From the NCBI GenBank assembly GCA_030145015.1, contig JAQYWI010000135.1:1-15217 (forward strand): 15,217 bases of DNA, given 5' to 3'. The stretch is from Desulfobacterales bacterium. Lineage in GTDB: Bacteria; Desulfobacterota; Desulfobacteria; Desulfobacterales; JAHEIW01. Below are positions 1 to 7,305 of the stretch, piece after piece. The notes under the pieces were generated by a model. The model saw only the letters and a list, made by a program, of their open reading frames with translations, was not told the origin of the DNA and searched no databases. A program made the position numbers and the translations under genes. Numbering within the stretch: the first letter of the stretch is position 1; each line of letters begins with the position of its first letter.

Positions 1-371
1 GGTGCATGCAAAATGACATATTGCGCCGTGGAACCGAATAATAATTTTCCGACTTTGGACTTTTTTATGATCCCAAGGAAGATTTGATCAATCTTATCTC
101 TCTCTGCAAACTTCACCAGTTGCTCTCCGGGGGTCAGATCAGTCAATAACAGTTGGGTTTCATACGGAGGATCATCCGTTGCTAAAATGTCCCTGACCTC
201 GCTTTCCAGTTTTTCTTCCGCCTTCTCGACCTGGGAGTGTTTTAACGGTTCTATTCGGACAATTGTATTGGCCACCTCCAGTTTTGCATTCCAGATGCGG
301 GCGTGATTTTGAGCCACCTTTAAGGCTGATTTGGCCTCGTCCGAACCATCATAGCAAACCATAAATTTCAT
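1..371 (-). CDS. Universal stress protein (UspA family), 3' end outside window
   Basis: Starts at 371 with MKFMVCYDGSDEAKSAL, the usual first beta strand and D-G-S/T turn of the Usp alpha/beta fold. It continues for 123 codons to the window edge, so only a short C-terminal tail is missing. The distal nucleotide-binding segment is present as LGIIKKSKVGKLLFGSTAQ. Against the family ATP motif G-2x-G-9x-G-S/T, the first G and the final G-S are kept but the second glycine is a lysine, so ATP binding is uncertain. A strong ribosome site (GGGAGGTC) lies 5-6 bases before the ATG. These are cytoplasmic stress proteins whose exact role varies. The gene lies 95 bases downstream of the B12-reactivation-like gene on the same strand; I see no clear terminator between them. 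Confidence 0.9.
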   Translation of the reverse strand, partial: MKFMVCYDGSDEAKSALKVAQNHARIWNAKLEVANTIVRIEPLKHSQVEKAEEKLESEVRDILATDDPPYETQLLLTDLTPGEQLVKFAERDKIDQIFLGIIKKSKVGKLLFGSTAQYVILHA

Positions 372-466
372 TTTGACCTCCCACGCATAACTCTCAACCA
401 AAATATCTGGCATAAAAACTTAACAATCATAATACTCCGCAAACCAAGTTGCAAGAAAAACACGGA

Positions 467-1144
467 TTATTTTAGAATACCATACGCTTTGGCAAGGTTA
501 TTATTGTAGGCCGCCTTCCTGCCGGGGCATTTATCCCGTGGGCACAGCTGGCAGTTAAAAAAAGAAACCTCGGTGGGAAAATAGATTCCGGATATCGATT
601 TTGCCGGAAGCATCAGAAGATGATTGGTGAGCTTCACACCGATGGGGGTCTCTTCTTCCCCAAAAAGAGAGAACAAAGGCTTTTGCTCCCCAATCGGCCA
701 GTCAGGCAACGACCCGGGGCTCATAAAAGACATGCCATCCAGGCCATATCTGGATTGCAGCTGTTTTTCCAAAAACTTACGTGCAGTGCTCAGGGCGATA
801 TTGCCGATGACATCAAAGTAGTATTCTTTGATCAAATCCTTGGATTCACTGCCCTTTTCTTTGAGTTTATCCCCGATGGTAACGATATAAGGAAAAACGC
901 GCTCAACTTCCTCAAGATTTTTTCGTAACACCCGACTGGTAAAACGTACCCCGTCGATCTCAACCGCCTGCTCCAGCTTCTGATTGATATAGCTGACCTT
1001 ATAGGCTGCTTTAGGAGCGATGAGCAGTTTAGCAGCTTCGATCAGCGCTTGCACCTCTTCCCAGCGTTTGCCTTTGTCCAGGTGCAGTTGTCGTCTAATC
1101 TCACCGAGGGGCAATCGAACGGGTATCTGATTTAGAATTTCCAT
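467..1144 (-). CDS. Stand-alone MetH-reactivation-domain-like protein (vitamin B12-dependent methionine synthase activation family)
   Basis: 225 residues. Residues about 140-190 align by eye with the C-terminal activation domain of MetH: the SPG-x3-DWP-x2-EQ segment, then IGVKLTNHLLMLPAKSISG, matching the GMKLTESFAMWP...SVSGWYF part of MetH. In MetH this domain binds S-adenosylmethionine and re-methylates oxidised cobalamin. Separate proteins of this kind serve split methionine synthases or corrinoid methyltransferases in anaerobes. Odd features: the AdoMet-binding motif R-x3-G-Y reads F140-x3-G144-S145, so both diagnostic side chains are gone. The tail has a cysteine cluster (C198, C201, C206) followed by GRKAAY. 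The start at 1144 has AGGAG about 14 bases upstream, rather far. It sits 40 bases after a small ORF and on the same strand as an MtaA-like gene 6 kb upstream. The family call is firm; function here is uncertain. Confidence 0.82.
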   Translation of the reverse strand: MEILNQIPVRLPLGEIRRQLHLDKGKRWEEVQALIEAAKLLIAPKAAYKVSYINQKLEQAVEIDGVRFTSRVLRKNLEEVERVFPYIVTIGDKLKEKGSESKDLIKEYYFDVIGNIALSTARKFLEKQLQSRYGLDGMSFMSPGSLPDWPIGEQKPLFSLFGEEETPIGVKLTNHLLMLPAKSISGIYFPTEVSFFNCQLCPRDKCPGRKAAYNNNLAKAYGILK

Positions 1145-1184
1145 TCAGCGATTTGGTTCTCCTGCGGCAATTTTTTTAAGTATC

Positions 1185-1343
1185 TTACTCCGGGTTTAGA
1201 GGGTGTTTCTCAACCTGCCCGGCAATGTATCGCACACGCTCGATCAAATTGTTTCCCAACACCATGTCGCCGACACCGATAATAATGGCTTGATTGCCGA
1301 TGGTTGTCAACAATCCATGGACATATTCCTTTTTGCTTTGCAT
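1185..1343 (-). CDS. Small hypothetical protein, 52 residues
   Basis: An ORF of 52 codons beginning MQSKKEYVHGLLTTIGNQ and ending VEKHPLNPE, with a hydrophobic glycine-containing centre (AIIIGVGDMVLGNN). An in-frame TAA lies four codons before the ATG, so the start cannot move far upstream. The ribosome site is poor. It lies between the transporter ATPase and the B12-reactivation-like gene, same strand, 40 bases from the latter, so it would be co-transcribed. Codon use and amino-acid composition look protein-like, but I do not recognise the family. The IIIGVGDMVLGN stretch resembles a nucleotide- or metal-site loop only superficially. It could be a real small partner of the downstream protein or a remnant of a larger gene. 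Confidence 0.4.
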   Translation of the reverse strand: MQSKKEYVHGLLTTIGNQAIIIGVGDMVLGNNLIERVRYIAGQVEKHPLNPE

Positions 1344-1486
1344 CTTGCATGGTTAAAGCTATCCATTTAGGGTACACTTGGGCTTTCTATAATAATTGTT
1401 TATGGAGTTAATTTGAGGAAAGACGATATTGCGCTATAGGAGGTATGCGAAGGGCGGTAAACAAAAACCACTGAATACCGGCCCAA

Positions 1487-3133
1487 TTATTCTTGCACAA
1501 ATCCCTCCATTTTGATGCCTTTGCGTTTCCGTTCCTCCAGAACATTGTCAAGCCAATCCGGGTCCATTTCGGGCACGGAAGACAGCAACAGTTCGGTATA
1601 CTCATGGAACGGCGGCGCCAGAACATCTTCTTTGACACCCTGTTCGACGATGCGGCCTTTCAGCATCACGACCATCTCATCGGAGACGGCCTTAACGGTT
1701 GCCAGATCATGGGTAATAAAAAGATAGGATACGCGCAGTTCCTTCTGCAGCGCCTGCAGCAATTTCAATATGCCTTCGGCAACCAGCTGATCCAGGGCCG
1801 ATGTGGGTTCATCGCAGACGATCAGGTCCGGCTTGGCCGCCAGAGAACGGGCAATGCATACTCTCTGTTTTTCCCCGCCGGACAGTTCGTTGGGATAGCG
1901 ATCGATATATTTTCTGGGCAACTCGATCTGCTCCAGAAGTTCGTAAACGCGGTCTTCTCTTTCCTGGCCCCGCATACCAAAGTAGAAAGTGAGTGGACGA
2001 CCCAGGACACTCCTGACTTTATGTCTGGGATTGAGGGCCGTATCCGGCATTTGATAAATCATTTGCGCCAGCCTGAGCATTTCGCGCGTGCGATTTTTTA
2101 AGGCCGGCGGCAAGGCCTTGCCCTCGTAAATGACCTGGCCCTTAAGCGGCGGCAACAAACCGGTAATTACCCGGGCCAGCGTGCTTTTACCGCTGCCGGA
2201 TTCACCGACCAGTGCGACGGTGCGGCCGCGTCTAATTTTAAGATTAATGTCTTCGAGCACCAGATCCGATTCCTTGCGGGTATAACTGGCCGACACGTCT
2301 TGAACGTCCAGAATAATATCCTTTTCCGATGCGGAAAGATCCTTGTCCTCTACGAGGGTGCGGACCGAAAGCAGCGCGATGGTATAGTCTTCTTTGGGAT
2401 TGGCCATCAGTTCCCTGGCATTATTTTCTTCGACCAGTTCGCCGTATCGCAGCACCATGATGCGGTCGGCTATCTGAGCCACTACCGCCAGGTCATGGGT
2501 AATATAAAGGGCCGCCGTATTGAATTCCCGCGTGATTTTTTTAATGGCCGCCAGAACCTCGATTTGGGTGGTCACGTCCAGGGCCGTGGTGGGCTCGTCA
2601 AATATGATAATATCCGGAGTGCACGCCATGGCCATGGCCACCATGGCCCTTTGCAGTTGTCCGCCGGAAACCTGATGGGGGTAGCGATAACCGATCCGTT
2701 CGGGATCCGGTAGCAGCAGACGTCGATAGATATCTACGGCTTGCTTTTCGGCTTCGGCATAATTCATTTTACCGTGCTGAACCGGTGCTTCGGCATACTG
2801 TTTGATGAGGCGATGCGCCGGATTAAATGAGCCTGCGGCACTTTGGGCAACATAAGCAATGCGCGTGCCCCTGATCTTTCTGAGAAATTCTTCCGACTCA
2901 CCGAACAGTTCCATACCGTCAAAGACGATCGAATCGCCTGTAATGCGACAACCCATCCGGGTGTAGTTCATGGAAGCCAGACCGATGGTCGATTTTCCCG
3001 CGCCGGACTCCCCGATCAAACCAAGGACTTCACCTTTGTTCAGGGTTACATCGACGCCCTTTACAATCGGCACCCATTGCTCATCGGTGAATCCCTCTAT
3101 TTTCAGGTTTGTCATTCTGAGTATTTCAGTCAT
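1487..3133 (-). CDS. ABC transporter ATP-binding protein, fused DppD-DppF type (two ATPase domains)
   Basis: 548 residues with two complete ATPase domains, the size of fused oligopeptide-type ATPases (YejF/GsiA kind) rather than two separate subunits. Domain 1: Walker A GESGAGKST (41-49), Q-loop Q97, signature VSGGQ (155-159), Walker B IIIFDE (175-180), switch His213. Domain 2: Walker A GESGSGKST (310-318), Q361, signature LSGGE (417-421), Walker B LIVCDE (437-442), His475. Every catalytic element is present in both halves, so both sites should hydrolyse ATP. It works on the cytoplasmic face, powering the two permeases encoded just upstream. An AGGAAGG ribosome site precedes the ATG at 3133. 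It is the last gene of the importer set and is separated from the dppC-like gene by a palindromic repeat element. Confidence 0.95.
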   Translation of the reverse strand: MTEILRMTNLKIEGFTDEQWVPIVKGVDVTLNKGEVLGLIGESGAGKSTIGLASMNYTRMGCRITGDSIVFDGMELFGESEEFLRKIRGTRIAYVAQSAAGSFNPAHRLIKQYAEAPVQHGKMNYAEAEKQAVDIYRRLLLPDPERIGYRYPHQVSGGQLQRAMVAMAMACTPDIIIFDEPTTALDVTTQIEVLAAIKKITREFNTAALYITHDLAVVAQIADRIMVLRYGELVEENNARELMANPKEDYTIALLSVRTLVEDKDLSASEKDIILDVQDVSASYTRKESDLVLEDINLKIRRGRTVALVGESGSGKSTLARVITGLLPPLKGQVIYEGKALPPALKNRTREMLRLAQMIYQMPDTALNPRHKVRSVLGRPLTFYFGMRGQEREDRVYELLEQIELPRKYIDRYPNELSGGEKQRVCIARSLAAKPDLIVCDEPTSALDQLVAEGILKLLQALQKELRVSYLFITHDLATVKAVSDEMVVMLKGRIVEQGVKEDVLAPPFHEYTELLLSSVPEMDPDWLDNVLEERKRKGIKMEGFVQE

Positions 3134-3150
3134 AGGCCTTCCTTTATAAT

Positions 3151-3258
3151 AAAATTGAATATTGAATATTGAATATTTGAGGTCCGCCTCCGGCGGATCA
3201 ATTTTAAATTATAATGACGGAGCGAAGCGACATCTACAAATATTCAATATTCAATTTT
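3151..3258. repeat. Palindromic intergenic element with TTGAATA-repeat arms
   Basis: The left arm (3151-3179) is made of ATTGAAT units. The right arm (3237-3258) is its inverted copy: 3161-3179 pairs perfectly (19 bp) with 3237-3255, and the left arm carries one extra 7-bp unit. The interior contains a GC hairpin, TCCGCC-TCC-GGCGGA (3183-3197), and a GACGGAGCGAAGCGAC segment (about 3216-3231). It fills the gap between the permease and ATPase genes. It looks like a dispersed spacer element of REP or MITE type. No transposase is seen. In RNA it would form a long hairpin between the two reading frames. There is no U-tract after the GC stem, so it is not a classical terminator. Confidence 0.7.
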
Positions 3259-3264
3259 AAATCT

Positions 3265-4104
3265 TCAATCTTTCAGCCCGCTGGCAACGTGCAGGAACCA
3301 GTCAACAATTAAGTTGATGCCGACGGTTAGAAATGCAATCGCCCCTGCCGGAACCAGGGGCGTAAGGATGCCGAAGGTAATCGCGCCTGCATTTTCCCGT
3401 ACCATGCCGCCCCAATCCGCGGCCGGCGGTTGAATGCCAAGACCCAGAAAGCTTAGCGCGGCGATGAATAAAAATACGAAACAGAACCGCAGGCCAAACT
3501 CGGCCACCAGCGGCGGCATGGCATTCGGCAAAATTTCCCGGCGCATGACCCACCAGGTGCCTTCACCGCGCAGCCGGGCGGCTTCAACATATTCCATGAC
3601 TTCAATATTCATGGCCACGGCCCGCGACAGGCGATACACCCGTGTAGATTCCAGCAGTGCAATTACCACAACTAATGCGGTCATGGAGGTGCCAACCACC
3701 GACAAAGCGATCAGGGCAAAAATAAGGGTCGGAAAGGCCATCAAAATGTCGATAACGCGGCTGAGAATCTGGTCCGTCCAACCGCCAAGTGTGGCCGCAA
3801 AGAATCCGCAAATAATACCGAACACGAAAGCGAAGGACGTTGTGACTAAGGCTATAAAAATGGTGTTGCGGGCACCCCACATCATACGGGTGAACAGATC
3901 GCGTCCCAGGTGATCGGTACCCAGAAGATTCTCCCAGCTCGCTTCCAGCCACACATCGCCTACGACTTCTGTTTGGGTGTAGGGAAGAAATTGAATACCG
4001 AACGGTGTAAATGTAAGTGCCGCTGCAATGATATTCAGTCCTATCATCACCATGCCGACCCGGGCGCTCCAGGGTGATTGTCGCAGTAGTTTGAAAACCG
4101 CCAT
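3265..4104 (-). CDS. ABC transporter permease, DppC/OppC type
   Basis: 279 residues. It has an N-terminal membrane helix (about 16-34), then the hallmark LLGTDHLGRDLFTRMMWGAR (60-79) found at the start of the DppC transport domain, then several hydrophobic segments. The cytoplasmic EAA coupling loop is E-A-A-R-L-R-G (174-180) followed by ILPNAMPPL, the contact for the ATPase. The C-terminus has the typical LSFLGLGIQPPAADWGGM segment. Start at 4104 is fixed by AAGGAGAG, whose first bases are the stop codon of the upstream permease gene (14-base gap), implying translational coupling. It forms the membrane channel with the DppB-like subunit. The substrate cannot be told from the permease. Confidence 0.94.
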   Translation of the reverse strand: MAVFKLLRQSPWSARVGMVMIGLNIIAAALTFTPFGIQFLPYTQTEVVGDVWLEASWENLLGTDHLGRDLFTRMMWGARNTIFIALVTTSFAFVFGIICGFFAATLGGWTDQILSRVIDILMAFPTLIFALIALSVVGTSMTALVVVIALLESTRVYRLSRAVAMNIEVMEYVEAARLRGEGTWWVMRREILPNAMPPLVAEFGLRFCFVFLFIAALSFLGLGIQPPAADWGGMVRENAGAITFGILTPLVPAGAIAFLTVGINLIVDWFLHVASGLKD

Positions 4105-4118
4105 CTGCCGTTCTCTCC

Positions 4119-5075
4119 TTATTTTGGATTTCGCATTCGGGGATTGGTGAGAATTGACAACACATCGGCGAGAAGATTAAGGGTTATGTAAACCGACGCA
4201 AAAATAAGGCCGCTGGCCTGCACGACCGGGATGTCACGCTTTGTTACCGAGTCCACCAGCAGCTGACCCAAACCCGGGTAGACAAATACCACCTCAACGA
4301 TCACCACGCCGACAACCAGATACGCCAGGTTCAGCGCCACCACATTGATCACCGGCGAGAGCGCATTCGGAAAGGCATGCAAAACGATGACGCGCAGGCG
4401 CTTGATACCCTTTAGCCTGGCCATTTCGATAAAGGGACTGGCCAGGATATTGATGATGGCTGCGCGTGTCTGGCGCATCATGTGGGCCACGACAACCATC
4501 GTAAGCGTCAGACAGGGAAGCACAATCGCAAAAAGCTTTTGCCCGAATGACATCGAATCGTTGATGTTGGAAATACTGGGAAAAATAATGACCTGCACCG
4601 ACAGCAGGGCGATTAAAATGTAGGCCACAAAAAACTCCGGAAAAGAGATCGTGCTGAGCGTCGCCATGGAAATGAAACGGTCGAAAAAGCTGTTACGGTA
4701 AAGCGCCGCCAATATTCCCAGGATAATCGCCACCGGCACCGCAATCACGGCGGCTGAGGCCGCCAAAAATATCGTGTTTTTAAAACGCCAGACGATTAAG
4801 TCGGCCACCGGCCGTTTGTTGGCCAGGGAGTTGCCCAGATCTCCGCGCATAAAAGCACCCAGCCATAAAAAATAGCGCTTCACCGGCGGTTCATCTAACT
4901 TCAGCTCCTTGCGGAATTGGGCCACGGTCTCCGGCGTTGCCTCCTGGCCCAGGATGGCGGTTGCCAGGTCACCTGGAAGCGCCTCCACGCCCACGAAAAT
5001 AAGCACCGAGATGACGAACATCGTCAGCAAGCCCATGGCGATACGTTTGATCACCAATCCGGAAAGTCCACTCAT
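4119..5075 (-). CDS. ABC transporter permease, DppB/OppB type
   Basis: 318 residues. The opening LVIKRIAMGLLTMFVISVLI is the characteristic first helix of DppB-type permeases, followed by the periplasmic segment with LPGD (33-36) and the GDLGNSL motif (78-84). Membrane helices are visible at about 100-125, 135-165, 183-200 and near the C-terminus (VVGVVIVEVVFVYPGLGQLLVDSV). The EAA coupling loop reads E-M-A-R-L-K-G (217-223) followed by HAFPNALSPV. Start at 5075 has AAGGGA about 9 bases upstream; an ATG 7 bases earlier is out of frame. It is the partner of the DppC-like permease and second in the importer order after the binding protein. Confidence 0.94.
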   Translation of the reverse strand: MSGLSGLVIKRIAMGLLTMFVISVLIFVGVEALPGDLATAILGQEATPETVAQFRKELKLDEPPVKRYFLWLGAFMRGDLGNSLANKRPVADLIVWRFKNTIFLAASAAVIAVPVAIILGILAALYRNSFFDRFISMATLSTISFPEFFVAYILIALLSVQVIIFPSISNINDSMSFGQKLFAIVLPCLTLTMVVVAHMMRQTRAAIINILASPFIEMARLKGIKRLRVIVLHAFPNALSPVINVVALNLAYLVVGVVIVEVVFVYPGLGQLLVDSVTKRDIPVVQASGLIFASVYITLNLLADVLSILTNPRMRNPK

Positions 5076-5120
5076 TTGTCATTCCCTTTCGGGGTTTGAG
5101 CTAATGATTTAGTGTTAGAT

Positions 5121-5158
5121 CCCTCACCCCGCCCGCTTGCGACAGGCAAGGGTGAGGG
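5121..5158. repeat. Stem-loop between binding-protein and permease genes
   Basis: CCCTCACCC (5121-5129) is the inverted complement of GGGTGAGGG (5150-5158), and inside it CTTGC (5136-5140) faces GCAAG (5146-5150). It lies in the 127-base gap downstream of the binding-protein gene. Such stem-loops after the first importer gene commonly stabilise the upstream mRNA or attenuate readthrough, giving more binding protein than permease. That role is inferred. No run of U follows on the minus strand. Confidence 0.6.
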
Positions 5159-5202
5159 GATCATTTAACGAGCTGCTATTGGGAGTCTAATGGTCGATTT
5201 TT

Positions 5203-6789
5203 TTACATGAACCACCAGCGCTCAGGCGCTCTGAAGCCGTCAAATTCCCAGTTGGCGGCCGGGTTTTTGAATCCGCAATTTTTGCCTGCGGCCGAAAGCT
5301 GCAAGGCAAAGGCCGGAACGGGGGTGGCGCCTTCATCGCTTACAATTCTTTGGCACTCCCCGTATAGCTCACGGCGTTTTTTGTCGTCAAGCTCCGCGCG
5401 GGCAGCCGTGACGAGCTCGTTGAACTTCGCGTGCTGCCATTTGGTGTCGTTCCAGTTGGCCGTAGCTGTATAGGCCAGCGAGAACATCCAGTCCGCGGTC
5501 GGACGGCCACTCCAGTAACACTGGACCCATTCCTTCTTGATCCAGACATTTTCCCAGTAACCGTCATCCGGCTCCCGCACGACCTGGATCTTGACCCCGG
5601 CCTTGGCCGCTGATTCCTGCATCAGAACAGACGCGTCTACGGCGCCCGGAAAGGCTGCGTCGGCCGCATGCAGTTTGAAGGTATGATCCAGCATCCCGGC
5701 TTTCTTCAGATGAAACTTGGCCTTGTCCGGATCATACTTTCTCTGGGGCAAATCCTTGGCAAAGTATTTGTTGTTGCGCGGGATGGGGTGATCATTGCCC
5801 AGATAGCCGTAACCGCGCAGAACCTGTTTGATCATCTGCTCACGGTCAATGACGTATTTGAGTCCCAGCCGGACATCGTTGTTGTCATAGGGCTTCATGG
5901 TGGTCAGCATGGGGATGGTGTAATGCCTGGCCCCTTCCAATTTTAAGGCCTGAATGTTGGGGGCTTTTTCCAGCCGATTGAAGGTTTTGGGCTCACAGCG
6001 GTTCATCACATCGACCTGGCCGGTCATCAGGGCATTGGTTCGGGCATTGGTGTCCGCAATCCCGATAAGTTCAACTTCGTCAAAGTAAGGGCGTCCCTCT
6101 CTGAAGTAATTGGGATTGCGTTTGCCCAAAAACCGAACTCCGGGCTCCCAGGCCTGCATGATGAAAGGACCGGTGCCCATGCCTTTCTCAAATTCCTTAC
6201 CGCTAACACCCTTGGGTACGATGGGGATGTGATAGTCACTGGCGATATAGGGGAAGTCGGCATTGCCCTCGGCCAGCGTGAAAACCACCGTGCTCTTTCC
6301 GTCGGCCTTGATGTCTGTGATGGGCTCGGCAACACCCTTGGCGGCCGATTTGGTTTCCCCGCGATGTAGATTGAATGAATAGATCACATCCTCGGCGTCC
6401 ATGGTTTTGCCGTTGTGAAATTCGACACCTTTGCGGAGCTTGAAAGTCCATTTGGCGGCATCGGCTGAGGCTTCCCAGCTTTCGGCCAGCTCGGGAACGG
6501 CGTTGCCCTTATAGTCGACTTCAACCAGCATGTTTCGGAGACATTGATTGACCGTCTGGGGCATGGTGTGTGACAGCGTACCGGGATCCATCGAATCGGT
6601 GGTCGAGCCTCCGGCCGAACCGAGTCTAAAGCGGCCGCCCCGTTTGGGACCTGCAGCCTCAGCCGGTGTGCCCAACAGCGCCGGAGAGACGGCTGCCGCC
6701 AGGCCTAAAGCAGATACGCGGGCGAGAAATTCGCGGCGGGTAATTTTTCCCTGGGTTAATAATTTTTCCAGTTCTTTTAGTGTCGACAT
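5203..6789 (-). CDS. ABC transporter substrate-binding protein, family 5 (DppA/OppA type), Tat-exported
   Basis: 528 residues. The N-terminus has a twin-arginine signal: ITRREFLA (R18-R19), hydrophobic stretch VSALGLAAAVSPALLG (25-40) and a likely cleavage after A43-E44-A45. The mature part is a family 5 solute-binding protein: VPELAESWEASADAAKWTFKL, the RKGVEFHNGKTMDAEDVIYSF motif, GTGPF before the first hinge, and the NALMTGQVDV segment. No lipobox cysteine is present, so it should be a free periplasmic protein. AAAGGAGGAG stands close before the ATG at 6789. Family 5 proteins bind peptides, nickel, heme, glycosides or opines; the sequence does not tell which. The Tat route means it is folded before export, which is seen for some binding proteins. 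First gene of the importer set, with its own 516-base upstream region. Confidence 0.94.
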   Translation of the reverse strand: MSTLKELEKLLTQGKITRREFLARVSALGLAAAVSPALLGTPAEAAGPKRGGRFRLGSAGGSTTDSMDPGTLSHTMPQTVNQCLRNMLVEVDYKGNAVPELAESWEASADAAKWTFKLRKGVEFHNGKTMDAEDVIYSFNLHRGETKSAAKGVAEPITDIKADGKSTVVFTLAEGNADFPYIASDYHIPIVPKGVSGKEFEKGMGTGPFIMQAWEPGVRFLGKRNPNYFREGRPYFDEVELIGIADTNARTNALMTGQVDVMNRCEPKTFNRLEKAPNIQALKLEGARHYTIPMLTTMKPYDNNDVRLGLKYVIDREQMIKQVLRGYGYLGNDHPIPRNNKYFAKDLPQRKYDPDKAKFHLKKAGMLDHTFKLHAADAAFPGAVDASVLMQESAAKAGVKIQVVREPDDGYWENVWIKKEWVQCYWSGRPTADWMFSLAYTATANWNDTKWQHAKFNELVTAARAELDDKKRRELYGECQRIVSDEGATPVPAFALQLSAAGKNCGFKNPAANWEFDGFRAPERWWFM

Positions 6790-7305
6790 ACTTAACTCCT
6801 CCTTTCAAAGGCCGGATTCGTTTATTGCCACATCCAGCAGGTTAATATTTATTCAAACAAGTCACCATCAGCTTATCTGCGTGGCTTTGTTGCAAATAAC
6901 GTTCAGGTTAGCGGTATGTCAAAAAAATATCACTCCTTTCCGGACTCCATCGCAAACCGCATGAATTCCATAGATCGTTAACACGGTTTTTGCCAATAAT
7001 GATGGGGGTGCGGTCAGGCGGGAGTCAATTTCGAATCTGCAGTGAGCATGCCAAGGCATCTCGTTAGGGTCGGTTAAAAAAAGAAGCTACATGCACAATC
7101 AATATCCCATTAGTTGGAATCCTCTCCAACGACTGCATTTCCCCCTCATCAACATATATGATTACAGAATACAGCTAAATGTTTATGCCATACGCAAACC
7201 TGCAAGTGCAAGAAAAAAATGAAATAAAATCACCTAATGGATGGTATTCATTTTATTAAATTCAATAAGTTCCGATTACAAACGGTCAGCAAGGAACTAA
7301 TTATA
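6790..7305. other. Gene-free region upstream of the importer operon
   Basis: 516 bases between the methyltransferase stop and the binding-protein start, with no convincing gene. On the minus strand it holds a consensus -35 hexamer TTGACA (6922-6917) but only a weak -10 at the right distance, so a promoter for the importer is possible, not proven. A short palindrome ATGCCAAGGCAT lies near 7048-7059 and a 6-bp hairpin GTTGGA/TCCAAC at 7113-7130. A 24-codon ORF (7138-7064, minus) has a good GAGGGG ribosome site but no recognisable product. I see no known riboswitch fold, though I cannot fold it here. Confidence 0.5.
7211..7257 (-). terminator. Possible AT-rich terminator after the methyltransferase gene
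   Basis: On the minus strand AATAAAAT (7257-7250) pairs with ATTTTATT (7230-7223) around a loop that includes a 3-bp ACC/GGT inner stem, and TTTCATTTTTTT follows. The stem is AT-only and weak, so termination may be inefficient. It lies about 50 bases after the methyltransferase stop, a fitting place to end the tetR operon. Confidence 0.35.

Noticed and set aside
620..928. Plus-strand ORFs opposite real genes, here and at 1493-2101, 2300-2713, 3434-3913, 9476-9904 and similar
   Set aside because: They lie antisense to genes with clear family motifs, have no recognisable domains and lack their own ribosome sites.
3183..3197. Rho-independent terminator at the TCCGCC/GGCGGA hairpin
   Set aside because: Stem is only 6 bp and no U-run follows on the minus strand; better explained as part of the repeat element.
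6883..6899. GGCTTTGTTGCAAATAA resembling the terminal repeat of IS903/IS5-type elements
   Set aside because: No inverted partner end and no transposase in the window; a short match like this can occur by chance.
7113..7130. Terminator at GTTGGA/TCCAAC hairpin
   Set aside because: Short stem without a following U-tract on either strand.
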